From Pseudomonadota bacterium (GTDB lineage Bacteria > Pseudomonadota > Alphaproteobacteria > Micavibrionales > UBA2020), in NCBI GenBank assembly GCA_021849295.1, contig JAJZTA010000007.1:1-64000 (forward strand): a stretch of 64,000 bases of DNA, in the 5' to 3' direction. Shown here piece by piece: positions 37,617 through 47,821 of the stretch; the stretch's first letter is position 1, and the number at the start of each line of letters is the position of its first letter. The position numbers and the translations under genes were made by a program. The notes below the pieces were generated by a model. That model did no database searches and was not told where the DNA came from. It worked only from the letters and a program-made list of their open reading frames with translations.

Positions 37617-38645
37617 TTAACCTTTGAATATCTTGCGGGGGTCGAAAGCGTCGCGCACGCCTTCGCCGATGAAGGTGAGCAGGCTGAGCAGAACCGCCAG
37701 CGACAAAAACGCCGTGATGCCGAGCCACGGCGCCTGCAGGTTGTTTTTTCCCTGCGACAGCAGCTCGCCGAGCGAGGCCGAGCCGGGCGGCAGGCCGAAG
37801 CCGAGGAAATCGAGACTGGCGAGAGAGGCGATCGAGCCGGTGAGGATGAACGGCATCATCGTGACCGTTGCCACCATGGCGTTGGGCAGGGCATGCTTGA
37901 AGATGATGACCGGCGTCGAGACGCCGAGCGCCTTGGCGGCGCGGATATAATCGAGATTGCGGGCTTTGAGGAACTCGGTGCGCACGTAGTTCACCAGCGT
38001 CATCCATGAAAAGAGCAGCATCAGCCCGAGCAGCGAGAAAAACCCCGGCGTGATGACGCTCGACATGATGATGAGCAGGAAAAGCACCGGCATTCCGCCC
38101 CAGATCTCGATGAAGCGCTGCGACAGAAGGTCGAAGAGGCCGCCGAAGTAGCCTTCCAGCGCGCCGACGGTGATGCCGATGGCGCTGCTGAGGACCGTCA
38201 GGATGAGGCCGAAAAGGATCGAGACGCGGTAGCCGTAGATCAGGCGGGCGAAGACGTCGCGGCCCTGATCGTCGGTGCCGAGCCAGTTTTCCGCCGAGGG
38301 CGGCGAGGGTGCGGGCACCTGCAAATTGTAGTTGATGGTACGGTAGGAATAGCGGTCCGGCGGCCAGATCATCCAGCCCTTCGCCTTGATCAGTTTTTGC
38401 ACGTAGGGGTCGCGGTAGTCCGCCTCGGTCTGGAACGTGCCGCCGAAGGCCGTCTCGGGGTAGGACTTGAAAATGGGGAAATAGAAATGGTGGTTGTATT
38501 CGAGCAGCAGCGGCTTGTTGTTGGCGACGAAGTCGGCGCAGCAGGACACGACGAACAGCACGATGAAAATGCGCAAGGACCACCAGGCGCGGCGGTTGCG
38601 CTTGAACTGCTCGACGCGGCGCTGCGCGATGGGAGAAAGCGTCAT
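37617..38645 (-). CDS. yejE: oligopeptide ABC transporter permease YejE
   Basis: ATG 38645 overlaps the yejB stop by 4 bases. The 342-residue product starts [22 protein letters not shown] and has a long periplasmic loop after the first TM segment, [20 protein letters not shown] before the core, and the permease EAA-type loop ([23 protein letters not shown]). It forms the membrane channel with YejB. Confidence 0.92.
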   Translation of the reverse strand: MTLSPIAQRRVEQFKRNRRAWWSLRIFIVLFVVSCCADFVANNKPLLLEYNHHFYFPIFKSYPETAFGGTFQTEADYRDPYVQKLIKAKGWMIWPPDRYSYRTINYNLQVPAPSPPSAENWLGTDDQGRDVFARLIYGYRVSILFGLILTVLSSAIGITVGALEGYFGGLFDLLSQRFIEIWGGMPVLFLLIIMSSVITPGFFSLLGLMLLFSWMTLVNYVRTEFLKARNLDYIRAAKALGVSTPVIIFKHALPNAMVATVTMMPFILTGSIASLASLDFLGFGLPPGSASLGELLSQGKNNLQAPWLGITAFLSLAVLLSLLTFIGEGVRDAFDPRKIFKG

Positions 38646-39760
38646 CTGGCCTCCTCCGCCTCGAAGTCGATGCGCGGGTCGACCAGCGTCATGGTGAGGT
38701 CGCTGATGAGCTTGATGAGAAAGCCGATCAGCGTGAAGATATAAAGCGTGCCGAACATCACCGGATAATCGCGGTCGACCGCCGCCGTGTAGCCGAGCAG
38801 GCCGATGCCGTCGAGCGAGAAAATGGTCTCGATCAGCACCGAGCCGGTGAGAAACACGCTCATCAGCGCCATCGGAATGCCGGAAATCACGATCAGCATG
38901 GCGTTGCGGAAGACGTGTTTGTAAAGGATGCGGTTTTCCGTCAGCCCCTTGGCGCGGGCGGTGAGGACGTATTGCTTGTTGATCTCCTCGAGAAACGAGT
39001 TTTTGGTCAGTATGGTGAGCCCCGCGAAGCCGCTGATGGAGAGCGAGATGACCGGCAGCGTGATGTGCCAGAAATAATCGAGGATGCGGTGCGGCCAGTC
39101 GAGGCTCGCCCAGTTGTCGGAGACGATGCCGCGCAGGGGGAATATCTGGAAGTATTGCCCGCCCGCGAAAAGGACGATGAGGAAGATGGCGAAGAGAAAG
39201 CCCGGAATGGCGTAGCCCGCGACGATCAGGCCGCTCGTCCAGATGTCGAACTTCGAGCTGTCCTTCACGGCCTTTTTGATGCCGAGCGGGATGGAGACGA
39301 GATAGATCAGCAAAGTCGACCATAACCCCAGCGAAACGGACACCGGCAGTTTTTCGAGGATCAGCGCGGTGACCTTTTTGTTCTGGAAGTAGCTGCTGCC
39401 GAAATTGAAGGTGAGGTAGTTTTTCAGCATCATCACGAAGCGCTCGCCCGGCGGCTTGTCGAAGCCGAACTGCTTTTTGAGCGAGGTGATGAAGGCGGGG
39501 TCGAGCCCCTGCGCGCCGCGGTAGGCGCTGGCGCCGCTCGACATGTCCATCTGCTTTTGCATCGCCTGCGTGCCGACGCCCGTGACGCTGCCGGCGCCGC
39601 TGAAGTTCTGCGTCGCCGAGACGTTCATGCCCTGCAATTTGGCGATCATCTGCTCGACCGGCCCGCCGGGGGCGATCTGCACGATCAAAAAGTTCAGCAG
39701 GATGATGCCGAACAGGGTCGGGATCATGAGCAGCAGTCTGCGGACGATATATGCGGCCAT
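38642..39760 (-). CDS. yejB: oligopeptide ABC transporter permease YejB
   Basis: The 372-residue product begins [19 protein letters not shown], the normal start of DppB/YejB permeases. A long loop with [20 protein letters not shown] follows, then TM segments and the EAA loop ([24 protein letters not shown]). It lies 10 bases after yejA. Confidence 0.93.
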   Translation of the reverse strand: MAAYIVRRLLLMIPTLFGIILLNFLIVQIAPGGPVEQMIAKLQGMNVSATQNFSGAGSVTGVGTQAMQKQMDMSSGASAYRGAQGLDPAFITSLKKQFGFDKPPGERFVMMLKNYLTFNFGSSYFQNKKVTALILEKLPVSVSLGLWSTLLIYLVSIPLGIKKAVKDSSKFDIWTSGLIVAGYAIPGFLFAIFLIVLFAGGQYFQIFPLRGIVSDNWASLDWPHRILDYFWHITLPVISLSISGFAGLTILTKNSFLEEINKQYVLTARAKGLTENRILYKHVFRNAMLIVISGIPMALMSVFLTGSVLIETIFSLDGIGLLGYTAAVDRDYPVMFGTLYIFTLIGFLIKLISDLTMTLVDPRIDFEAEEAR

Positions 39761-39769
39761 TGAGTTACG

Positions 39770-41635
39770 CTATTTCCCTTGAAGGAACCTGTGCGGAATT
39801 TTAGCAGCCTTTTGCGGGTCGTACCACCATGTATCTAGCGCGGCGAAGGTCACGCTGCCGGCGTATTTCGGGGCGATTTCGGGCCGGTCGAACTTGTTCC
39901 AGTAGGCGACGCGGTAGGCGGCCAGATACCAGTTGGGAATCACATAATAATTCCACAATAAAACACGATCCAGCGCGCGGGTGCGCACGATCAGCGCCTT
40001 GCGGTCGGGCGCGTGGATGATCATGTCGACCAGCTTGTCCACCACGGGGTTTTTGATGCCGATCAGGTTGCTGCTGCCGCGCACGTCGGCGAAGGCGCTG
40101 CCCCAGTAGTTGCGCTGTTCGTTGCCGGGCGAGAGCGACTCGCCGAAGCCGCCCACGGCCATGTCGAAGTCGAAGTCGTCCATGCGCTTCTGGTATTGCG
40201 CGGGATCGACGAGGCGGACCGTGGCCTTGATGCCGAGCCTGCGCAGGTTGTTGATCATCGGGTTGATCCAGCGCGCGAAGGCGGCCTGATAGATCAGGAA
40301 CTGGAAGGTGAAGGGCTTGCCGTCCTTTTCCAGCACGCCGGAGCCGTTGACCTTCCAGCCCGCTTGTTTCAGCAGGTTCGCGGCGGTGATCAGGTTTTGG
40401 CGCATGTCGTAGCCGTTGCCGGAGGTGGTCGGCAGGGTGAAGGGCCTGGTGAACAGCTCAGGCGGCAGCTGCTTTTTGAACGGCTCGAGGATTTTCAGCT
40501 CCTCGCCTTGCGGCACGCCGGAGGAGGCGAACTCGGAGTTTTCAAAGTAGCTGGTGGTGCGCTTGTAGCTGCCGTAGGCGAACTGCTTGTTGGACCAGGC
40601 GAAGTCGAAGGTGTAATTCAGCGCCTCGCGCACCAGCCTGTCCTTGAACATCGGGCGGCGGATGTTGAAGATAAAGGCCTGCATGCCCTGCGGCATGTGG
40701 TTGGGGATCATCTCTTTTTTGATATAGCCCTTTTTCACGGAAGGCTTGTCGTATTCGGTATACCAGCTTTTGGCGATGTTTTCCTCGTGCAGGTCGTATT
40801 CTCCGGCGAAAAATCCCTGCAGCAAAACGGTCGCGTCCTGATACATGTCGTAGCTGACGGTGTCGAAGTTATAGGTGCCCTTGACGATCGGCAGGTTTTC
40901 GGCCCACCAGTTTTTGACATGTTCGTAGACGATGCGGCGGCCGTATTTGACGGACTTCACCTTGTAAGGTCCGCTGCCGAGCGGCATCAGCGTGGTGGTC
41001 GTGGCGAAGTCCTTGCCCTTCCAGTAATGCTCGGGCAGCACGGGCAGCCCGCCGACGATCATGGGCAGCTCGTGGTTGTTTTTCGCGCGGAAGGTGAATT
41101 TCACGGTCAGCGGTCCTTCGGCGACGGCGGACTTCACCGCGGCGTAATAGACGCGGTACCACGGCGCGCCGTCCTTCATCAGCGTGTTGAACGTCCACAC
41201 CACGTCGGCGGCGGTGATCGGCGTGCCGTCGTTCCAGCGCGCGTTTTTGCGCAAATTGAAGACGACCCAGCTTTTGTCGGGCGCGACCTCGACCGTTTTG
41301 GCGATCAGGCCGTATTCGGAGAAGGGCTCGTCCGCCGACTGTGCCATCAATGTCTGGTAGACGAGGCCGCCCAACCCCGGCGCGGGCGTGCTCTTGAGCA
41401 CGAAGGGATTGAGGCTGTCGAACGTGCCCATCTTCGCCAGACGCAGCGTGCCGCCCTTGGGGGCGTCGGGGTTCACGTAATCCAGATGCGTGAAGCCGGG
41501 CGGGTATTTCGGCTGGCCGCTGATGGCGATGGCGGGCAGCGGCTTGGGTGTGCCAGGCTGCGGCGCGTCGGCATGCGCGGCGGCGGGCAGCACAAGGGCG
41601 CAGCAAAGCAGGAGGGCGGCGGGCAGTCGGGACAT
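39770..41635 (-). CDS. yejA: oligopeptide-binding periplasmic protein YejA
   Basis: The 621-residue product has a signal peptide (LPAALLLCCALVLPAAAHA) and the family 5 solute-binding fold (LRLAKMGTFDSLNPF, KSWVVFNLRKNARWNDGTPI). It has no lipobox at the cleavage site. Length and gene order match YejA, which captures peptides in the periplasm and hands them to YejBE. First gene of the operon. Confidence 0.92.
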   Translation of the reverse strand: MSRLPAALLLCCALVLPAAAHADAPQPGTPKPLPAIAISGQPKYPPGFTHLDYVNPDAPKGGTLRLAKMGTFDSLNPFVLKSTPAPGLGGLVYQTLMAQSADEPFSEYGLIAKTVEVAPDKSWVVFNLRKNARWNDGTPITAADVVWTFNTLMKDGAPWYRVYYAAVKSAVAEGPLTVKFTFRAKNNHELPMIVGGLPVLPEHYWKGKDFATTTTLMPLGSGPYKVKSVKYGRRIVYEHVKNWWAENLPIVKGTYNFDTVSYDMYQDATVLLQGFFAGEYDLHEENIAKSWYTEYDKPSVKKGYIKKEMIPNHMPQGMQAFIFNIRRPMFKDRLVREALNYTFDFAWSNKQFAYGSYKRTTSYFENSEFASSGVPQGEELKILEPFKKQLPPELFTRPFTLPTTSGNGYDMRQNLITAANLLKQAGWKVNGSGVLEKDGKPFTFQFLIYQAAFARWINPMINNLRRLGIKATVRLVDPAQYQKRMDDFDFDMAVGGFGESLSPGNEQRNYWGSAFADVRGSSNLIGIKNPVVDKLVDMIIHAPDRKALIVRTRALDRVLLWNYYVIPNWYLAAYRVAYWNKFDRPEIAPKYAGSVTFAALDTWWYDPQKAAKIPHRFLQGK

Positions 41636-41718
41636 GCGATTCTCCGGAGGTTTTTAAAGACCCGACCAGTTTACGCCGCGGGCAGGCGCGTTACAAGGCG
41701 CTGGAACCCGCGCAAAGA

Positions 41719-41746
41719 AAAACCCCGCCGGAGGGGGCGGGGTTTT
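41719..41746 (-). terminator. intrinsic terminator of the dotA-like gene
   Basis: AAAACCCCGCC (41719-41729) pairs with GGCGGGGTTTT (41736-41746), loop 6 nt, with a T-rich run on the minus strand. It lies 14 bases past the stop codon of the 41760 gene and separates it from yejA. Confidence 0.85.
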
Positions 41747-41759
41747 GTGTGGAGATAAA

Positions 41760-44700
41760 TTAGTATCTGGACCCGCCGGGCGGAAGGTCGTCGGGGGGTT
41801 TCAAAGAGTTTATAGCGCCCATCAGTTGCTCGGTCCTCCTGTCGGCGGCTGCTTCTGCTCCCAGGCGCGTTTGTTCGTCTTTAAAGGCGGATCTATTTTT
41901 AGATATTTCGCTCTTCCGTGCATCTCCGCCGTCCTTTATGCCCTTGGTTGCGGAGCCCATGGATTCGCCGGCCATGCCGCCCATGCGGCCCATGGCACCG
42001 CCATGGTCGCCGCCGTCACCCACAGACCCGCCCGCGCCGGACCGGCTGCCGCCGATCGGGGCCCAGCGGAAGAAGGCGTCGGGTATGCCGGTGATCATCT
42101 TGAAGCAGGTGTTGGCCGCCCCGTAGATGACCAGGAAGAAGATGACCGTATCGGCCACGACGCTCATCAGGCCCAATATGATGCCTGTGATGCCCGTAGA
42201 CTGCGTCATCGTCGTACCCATGAAGGCCTTGAAGATGGTGTAGAAGTACGAGAAGAACGTGTTGAAGATGAGGATGGAGCCGACGAAGCCCACCACCGTC
42301 AACACCGGCCGCGTGAAGACGTCAAGCCAGTTGAGGAACACGTGCTTGGCGTCCCAGCCTTCGCCCGTCGTCGAGAGGAAGGACAGCGCGGCAATCGGCA
42401 CCAGCGCCACGGCCTCGAACACCGTCACGGCCCATGTGAGGACGGCGAAGGCGACTCGTACCAATGGCAGGGCGGGCAGCCAGAACGTCAGCGTCGCGCC
42501 CGTACTGAGCAAGATCGTGCCTAAGACGCCGAGCAACCCCATGAGCGTGGTGTTGGCGATGGCATCGCCGATCGCGCCGAACGGATCGGCGAAGGCGACG
42601 AGCATCACAAGGGCGAAAAGCGCCATGTGCACCCCGACGCCAAACTCAAGCAGATGATGTCCCAGATTGACCAGAACGGTCAGGGGATAGGTGGTTTTAT
42701 CCTGCGCGTCCGGCGCGACCATATCGATAATGTCGCCGTGAATGACGTTGCTGATCGCGTGCGCGACAATCGCCGCGGGGTCGGAGGCCATCTGGGCGAC
42801 TGCCTTCACGGCGCCCGCGAACATGTTCACGAGCTTCGCGATGGCGGAAATGCCGCCCCAGATGGCTTGCACCCCGGGGATATGGCTGAACCAGCTCGAG
42901 TGGCTTCCGCCGCCGCCGCCGTTGCCGCCGCTGCTAACGGACACGCCGATGTCCTTAGGGGGGGGCGCGCCGGCGCCGACCAGTCCCGTCGTGTTTCTCG
43001 TGAACTGTCCGGGGACGGCAGAGGTGCTGACATTGGCTGTCGCCATCGGCACGGTTTGCCACCAGTCGTTGAACTTGTTGACGACCTCGTTGATCTTTTC
43101 GCTCAGGCCGCCCTCGTTGGGGATGGACCCCGCCGTGATGGTGACGGGGACCTTCGACTGCGAGAGGATGAAGCTGTTGATGTTCGCCAGCTTCTGGAAG
43201 AAGCTCCCCATATCGGCCCAGCCGTGATCGCATGTATTGGGGCCTGGCGCAGCGCTGCCGCTGCTTGCACTTGCGCCAGCAACGCCGCAGAGAATGTATT
43301 GACTGACGTTGGACAGATCTTGCTGGTAGATGGCGGAGATATTGGAGAGGATCTGGCTCTGCATGTAATCCTCGAGCGCGTTGCTGGTGGTGCTATATGC
43401 GCCGTCCTCTACGCAATTCATGTTCGGATACGTGCCGCTGGCGGGCAGGCCCGCGCCGCAGCCGGTGGGGCTATAGCCGCCGCCTACACCCAGCCCCTTC
43501 TCGATGCTGACGCTGCCGCCGGTGGTGGTGCCGCCGCTGCAGTTCAGGTGCAGAACGTCCAGCTGGCCGCTGCCGGAGCCGTTGCCCTGGTCCAGGCCCC
43601 AGATATGCTGCGACACGAAGCCGCAGGCGAAGTCGTTGGCGATGGATTCGATCTTGGTTTGCGGGCTATTGTCCTTGGCATCAGGGGTGGGGTTTGGCTT
43701 CACCGTCGGCGCGGTGTAGGTGTAAGCGGTGGGGCCGCCGTAATTGGTAGGGACGGGGTAGGTACCGCCGAGAGAACTGCCGGCGTTCATCGTCGGCGGC
43801 GCGGATGCGCCGGCGTAAAAGAGGTTGGCCCAAACCGCGTTCATGTCCTGCGTGAATTTCAGTTTCGCGCATTGCAGTGCGGCCGAGGGGTCGGTGGGGT
43901 TGGGACAGCCGAGGTTAGTCCACTGACTGGTGATGGTCGGGTCGTTTTGCGACGGGAAGGCAACCGTGCCGCACTCGTTGGATCCGGTCATCTTGCGGTA
44001 GGAGTAGCTTTGCAGGCCCTGGTCGTTCAGACCTGCGTTATCGTAGCGGTAGACGATCTGCTGGTCCGGCAGGTTCAAGCCTTCCGCCTGGTCGGAATAG
44101 CCGTTGGAGGCGACGATGCACACCCACGCGCGCAACATGGCGCCCGTCAGCTCCATAAGGTTCTTCTGCGCGGGCGGTTTGTAGAGCACATTCTTGGTGA
44201 TGGAGGTGAGATAGGCGTGCCAGGCGTTGGAGCCGAGGTTGCTGCCGTATTCCGCGACCTTCATGACCATGAACTGGCCGGAGCTGAAGCCGTTCGCGCC
44301 GAGCGGAACCATCAGGCCAAGCGCGAAGACGATGCGGATCGGCGCCCACACCATGTTGTGGCGGCCGCCGCCGAGCGTACCGGTCTTCGCCGTATCCACG
44401 ACGACGGACAGAATCAGCCAGAAGAGCATGGCGCCGGCGATCACCATGATGCCGGTGTTATAGATTTGCATCATGGCGCCGACGGCGTTTTGCAAGGGGC
44501 CGCCTTTGCCGGCCGCGCCGAGGCGCAACATGTCATTGAGGAAGATGATGGCATAGTCGGTCAGCGACGCGCCCGAAGGGGCCGTGCCGCCGGTCAGCGG
44601 ATCGGTCGCGATGCCGGGCGGGTAAGTTTTGTCCCACAGGGCCCCCGTGCCGGCCTTGCCGATGGTGGAAAAGTCCGAATTACCGGCCCAGTTCTGGAAG

Positions 44701-45098
44701 ACCTGCGCCGACGCGCTGGTCACGAAAACCGTGGAAAGGTTGATCACCGTCATGATGACGGAGGATACGATGAAGAAACTGATCAGGACGACCGAACTGA
44801 AGACGCTCCACTGATAGGGCGTCGCGCCGTGGCTGCGCAAGCTGTACCACGCATCGCCGAGCATTTCCGTGAAGCTGCACTTTTCGACGCCGGGTTCGCC
44901 GTAAAGAACTGCAGGGTGGGTCATCGGCAGCACGCCGGCATGGGCCAGAATGCCCGCGACCGTGCGCATGAAAATGGGCATTATATGCCCCGCGCCCCTG
45001 AACATTCTGCCGAATTGCGGCAAAAATATGAAAGACGCGACAGACGGCGCCTTAAACTGACTTGACGAATCGCTCATGAATTCCCCCCGGAAATGCAC
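41760..45098 (-). CDS. DotA/TraY-family polytopic membrane protein of a type IVB secretion system
   Basis: DotA (Legionella) and TraY (IncI plasmids) are large inner-membrane proteins of type IVB secretion or conjugation machines. The 1112-residue product shows the family layout. An N-terminal TM segment follows GATPYQWSVFSSVVL. Then comes a conserved core with MVWAPIRIVFALGLMVPLG and QFMVMKVAEYGSNLGSNAW. A large periplasmic domain (about residues 290-750) is rich in Gly, Ser, Asn and Cys. The C-terminal group of TM segments runs LGHHLLEFGVGVHM to NTCFKMITGIPDAFFRW. It ends in a charged cytoplasmic tail. No other dot/icm gene lies within 40 kb on the visible side. GGGGGGA precedes the ATG. 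The protein is not next to a mob region, so a chromosomal secretion system split over several loci is possible. Confidence 0.8.
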   Translation of the reverse strand: MHFRGEFMSDSSSQFKAPSVASFIFLPQFGRMFRGAGHIMPIFMRTVAGILAHAGVLPMTHPAVLYGEPGVEKCSFTEMLGDAWYSLRSHGATPYQWSVFSSVVLISFFIVSSVIMTVINLSTVFVTSASAQVFQNWAGNSDFSTIGKAGTGALWDKTYPPGIATDPLTGGTAPSGASLTDYAIIFLNDMLRLGAAGKGGPLQNAVGAMMQIYNTGIMVIAGAMLFWLILSVVVDTAKTGTLGGGRHNMVWAPIRIVFALGLMVPLGANGFSSGQFMVMKVAEYGSNLGSNAWHAYLTSITKNVLYKPPAQKNLMELTGAMLRAWVCIVASNGYSDQAEGLNLPDQQIVYRYDNAGLNDQGLQSYSYRKMTGSNECGTVAFPSQNDPTITSQWTNLGCPNPTDPSAALQCAKLKFTQDMNAVWANLFYAGASAPPTMNAGSSLGGTYPVPTNYGGPTAYTYTAPTVKPNPTPDAKDNSPQTKIESIANDFACGFVSQHIWGLDQGNGSGSGQLDVLHLNCSGGTTTGGSVSIEKGLGVGGGYSPTGCGAGLPASGTYPNMNCVEDGAYSTTSNALEDYMQSQILSNISAIYQQDLSNVSQYILCGVAGASASSGSAAPGPNTCDHGWADMGSFFQKLANINSFILSQSKVPVTITAGSIPNEGGLSEKINEVVNKFNDWWQTVPMATANVSTSAVPGQFTRNTTGLVGAGAPPPKDIGVSVSSGGNGGGGGSHSSWFSHIPGVQAIWGGISAIAKLVNMFAGAVKAVAQMASDPAAIVAHAISNVIHGDIIDMVAPDAQDKTTYPLTVLVNLGHHLLEFGVGVHMALFALVMLVAFADPFGAIGDAIANTTLMGLLGVLGTILLSTGATLTFWLPALPLVRVAFAVLTWAVTVFEAVALVPIAALSFLSTTGEGWDAKHVFLNWLDVFTRPVLTVVGFVGSILIFNTFFSYFYTIFKAFMGTTMTQSTGITGIILGLMSVVADTVIFFLVIYGAANTCFKMITGIPDAFFRWAPIGGSRSGAGGSVGDGGDHGGAMGRMGGMAGESMGSATKGIKDGGDARKSEISKNRSAFKDEQTRLGAEAAADRRTEQLMGAINSLKPPDDLPPGGSRY

Positions 45099-45217
45099 CC
45101 GCTACGGCTATATTTACAATGATACTTCTTTTTCTTAAAATGGTCAAATTGAACATAATTTATGAAAAATTATAAACACTCTGAAAAATATAATATATAT
45201 TTGATTTTATTGTATTT

Positions 45218-46084
45218 TTACCAGCACAGGCTATCCATGACATAACTTGGCTTAAAAAGATAGCCGGCGAAGAAGTCATTATGTTGTGCGGAGCCGGTTT
45301 GAGCGGCTGAAAAGGCGTCGCGGTGGATGCCGGAGGTCACGAGGACAGAATCGAGGCCGAATCCGGTGGCGCCGGCGATGTCGGTCTGCATGCCGTCCCC
45401 GACGGCAAGAATCTTGCTCGTGCCCATCTCTTTGACGCAGCGGCTGTATACGTTGCGGTGGGGCTTGCCGTAGTAGACGACGTCGCCGCCGAGGGCGGCG
45501 TAAGCTTCGGCCAGCGCGCCGGCGCAGACCACCAGTTGCTCCTGCACATGGACGATCTTGTCCGGATTGGCGCAGAGCATGGGCAATTTTCTGTCGCAGC
45601 AGTCCTCGAGCAGCGGCATGTATATGTCCAGGTCGTCGGCAAAATCCTGCACGCCGCTGTTGAGGACGAAATCCGCGCGGGCGGGATCGGTGACAAGCTC
45701 GATCTCCAGTCCGTCATATAGACTGTGGTCGCGCTCGGGAGACCCGATGTGCAGGCAGCGGTTGCCCCAGCGGCCGAGCAGCGCGTCGCGCATGGCCTGC
45801 CAGCTGGCCTCGCCCGAGGTCACCAGCCCGCCGTACATGTCGGGTGTGATGCCCATGGCGTCGAGCTTGGCGGCGATGACGAAGGCGCGGCGCGGCGCGT
45901 TGGAGAGCAGCCAGACTTTCTTCTTGAGCTTTTTGAGCGCGGCGAGCGTCGGCAGCGTCTCGGGGAACGGCGCGACGCCGTCATGCACTACGCCCCACAG
46001 GTCGAGGATGAAGCCGTCGTAAAAGACGGCGACTTCGGAAAGGCCGGAGAGTTTTTTGGGCGCGGCGGCGGTCGCGGGCATCAT
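45218..46084 (-). CDS. HAD-superfamily class IIA hydrolase (TIGR01459-like)
   Basis: The 288-residue product has HAD motif I FILDLWGVVHDG with both Asp-equivalent positions in modified form (DLWGV), motif II LLSNAPRR, and motif IV AVGDGMQTDIAGA. This pattern fits the TIGR01459 subfamily, phosphatases of unknown substrate common in Alphaproteobacteria. Its ATG overlaps the stop of the EAL gene (46081-46084), so the two are co-translated. Confidence 0.85.
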   Translation of the reverse strand: MMPATAAAPKKLSGLSEVAVFYDGFILDLWGVVHDGVAPFPETLPTLAALKKLKKKVWLLSNAPRRAFVIAAKLDAMGITPDMYGGLVTSGEASWQAMRDALLGRWGNRCLHIGSPERDHSLYDGLEIELVTDPARADFVLNSGVQDFADDLDIYMPLLEDCCDRKLPMLCANPDKIVHVQEQLVVCAGALAEAYAALGGDVVYYGKPHRNVYSRCVKEMGTSKILAVGDGMQTDIAGATGFGLDSVLVTSGIHRDAFSAAQTGSAQHNDFFAGYLFKPSYVMDSLCW

Positions 46085-47388
46085 TTCTTTTCACGCAGCA
46101 CGGGCTTGCCGAACAGGTAGCCCTGACCGTAGTCCACGTCGATCTCGAGAATTTCCAGCAACTGGCGTTCCGTTTCGATTTTTTCGACGATCAGGTCGAT
46201 GCCGTTGCGGTCGAACTCGTCCTTCAGGCGCTTGAGGCGCTGCAGGCCGCTGTCCTCCTTGATCTCGCGCACCAGCAGGGCGGCGTCGATCTTGACGAAG
46301 CGGATATGCCGCGCGTTGAGGCGGCTGAAGTTGACGTTGAGGCTGCGCACCTGGTCCATCGAGAAGCGGCAGCCGAGTTTTGAAAGCCCGTCGAGGATCG
46401 GCAAAACGTCGGCGTTCATGGTGGCGAGGTCGGTCTGCGCGAGCTCGAACACGAGGCGCGGCGCCAGCGCGCGGTTGAGCGAAATGAACTCGACGAGATC
46501 GCCCATGAACTTCGGGTCGTTGAGCGTCGGGCTGGTGATGTTGAAGAAGTAGGCGTTGCCGGGGCCGTCGTCCTCGGCGTTGCGGATGAGCAGCAGGCCG
46601 CGCAGCAAAAGCAGGTTGTCGATGATCGGCATGAGCGCCTGCCGGTTGGCGATGCCGACGTAGCGGCTCGCGGGCAGGTACGCGCCCTCTTTGACGCGGA
46701 TGCGCGACAGCATCTCGAAGAAGCGCGTCTTGCGCTGGGGCAGGCCGACGATCGGCTGCATGAAGAGATCGATGCGGTCCTGCTGCGCCGCGCTTTGCAC
46801 GAGCTGCAGCACTTGCGCTTCCGTCAGGTGCAGGCCGATCTTCTCCGGATCGGCGTCGGCGGGGATGCCGAGATCCTGCTCGGGGATGATCTCGACTTCT
46901 TCCTGATCTTCTTTCGGCTGTTCGCCGAGTTTCGAGAGCTGGTCGACGAGGCCCTTGAACATGCGCTGGTCGATGTTTTCGTCCGGCATTTTGCCGTAGC
47001 CGCGCGCGATGCTCGCCGCCGCGCCGGAGAGGCTCTTGCGCAGCAGCGCGGTGTCGTTGCGGTTGCGCGCCACGTCGCGCACGAGGCGGTCGTAGTCCGA
47101 GTTCATGTCGTGGAGCTGCTGCAGCAGGTCTTTTTCCCAGCGGCGGCGCGCTGCCATCTCCGACAGCACCAGCAGCGCGAAGACGAGAAGCCCCGCAGTG
47201 ATGAGGGCGGCGCGCACCGAAACCGCGCCCGCCAGGAACACCACAAGCGCCAGCACGCCGAGCGCGATCACCAGATTGCGGAAGGTGAAGTAGTTGTAAA
47301 AGGTGAATTTTTCCGGTGCCTTGCCGCTGGCCAACGGGCGCTGGAGCAGGCTCAGCTTGTTGGCGTTGCTGTACGGTCTGGGTGCCAT
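46081..47388 (-). CDS. TipF-like membrane protein with degenerate EAL domain
   Basis: ATG 47388 has AGGA upstream; an in-frame ATG at 47424 has none. The 435-residue product has a double TM hairpin (about residues 40-80), a coiled coil (85-150) and an EAL domain. That layout and length match TipF of Caulobacter, a cyclic di-GMP receptor that positions the flagellum. In the EAL domain the first motif reads FEMLSR and the DDFGTG motif is replaced by SMDQVRS, so catalysis is unlikely, while KIDAALL and GQGYLFGKP are kept. A receptor role is therefore more likely than phosphodiesterase activity. TipF identity is inferred. Confidence 0.7.
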   Translation of the reverse strand: MAPRPYSNANKLSLLQRPLASGKAPEKFTFYNYFTFRNLVIALGVLALVVFLAGAVSVRAALITAGLLVFALLVLSEMAARRRWEKDLLQQLHDMNSDYDRLVRDVARNRNDTALLRKSLSGAAASIARGYGKMPDENIDQRMFKGLVDQLSKLGEQPKEDQEEVEIIPEQDLGIPADADPEKIGLHLTEAQVLQLVQSAAQQDRIDLFMQPIVGLPQRKTRFFEMLSRIRVKEGAYLPASRYVGIANRQALMPIIDNLLLLRGLLLIRNAEDDGPGNAYFFNITSPTLNDPKFMGDLVEFISLNRALAPRLVFELAQTDLATMNADVLPILDGLSKLGCRFSMDQVRSLNVNFSRLNARHIRFVKIDAALLVREIKEDSGLQRLKRLKDEFDRNGIDLIVEKIETERQLLEILEIDVDYGQGYLFGKPVLREKK

Positions 47389-47599
47389 GGGGGCATTCCT
47401 GTTCGCGTCGGCTTTGTGTTGCATGCGCTAGAGATTACCGCCTCGGGGCGCATATTTCCAGCAGTCATTTTCCAGCCGCGTACGAGGAAAACAATGAAAA
47501 AACAGCTTCTTCCGCGGATAATCGCCTTAAAAATATTTGACATATTATTACACATAAGCTATAACTGCAGATGATATCCGGAAAGGCGGAGATTAAATC

Positions 47600-47818
47600 A
47601 TGTTCCTGCAAAAGATGTTCAACTGCTTGTTTCCACATAAATGGCGTATCGACGAAGCGCAATCGGCCGGTTCGATAAACACCTATCAGGTCTGTTTGAA
47701 AACAGGCGGGCGGCGCGTCATCCCCGCGCCTGCCGCATGCGGCTATCAGCCGATAGACAGGGCGTGGCTAAAAGGCGGCACCTCCGCAAACCTGTATTCT
47801 CCTCCAAAAATGCTCTGA
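47600..47818 (+). CDS. possible small protein
   Basis: A 72-codon frame with ATG 47600 and GGCGGAG at suitable distance. It starts MFLQKMFNCLFPHKWRIDEA and has a second Cys in YQVCLKTGG, a pattern reminiscent of small zinc-finger-like proteins, but the second CxxC half is missing. It converges on thrC with 3 bases between stops. Real gene or chance frame; not recognised. Confidence 0.35.
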   Translation: MFLQKMFNCLFPHKWRIDEAQSAGSINTYQVCLKTGGRRVIPAPAACGYQPIDRAWLKGGTSANLYSPPKML

Positions 47819-47821
47819 TTT

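Noticed and set aside
40013-41758. 581-codon plus-strand frame over yejA
   Set aside because: Composition is that of an antisense shadow, and yejA fits its operon.
42627-45065. 812-codon open frame antisense to the DotA/TraY gene
   Set aside because: Same cause. It has no family features, and the minus-strand frame has TM segments and known motifs.
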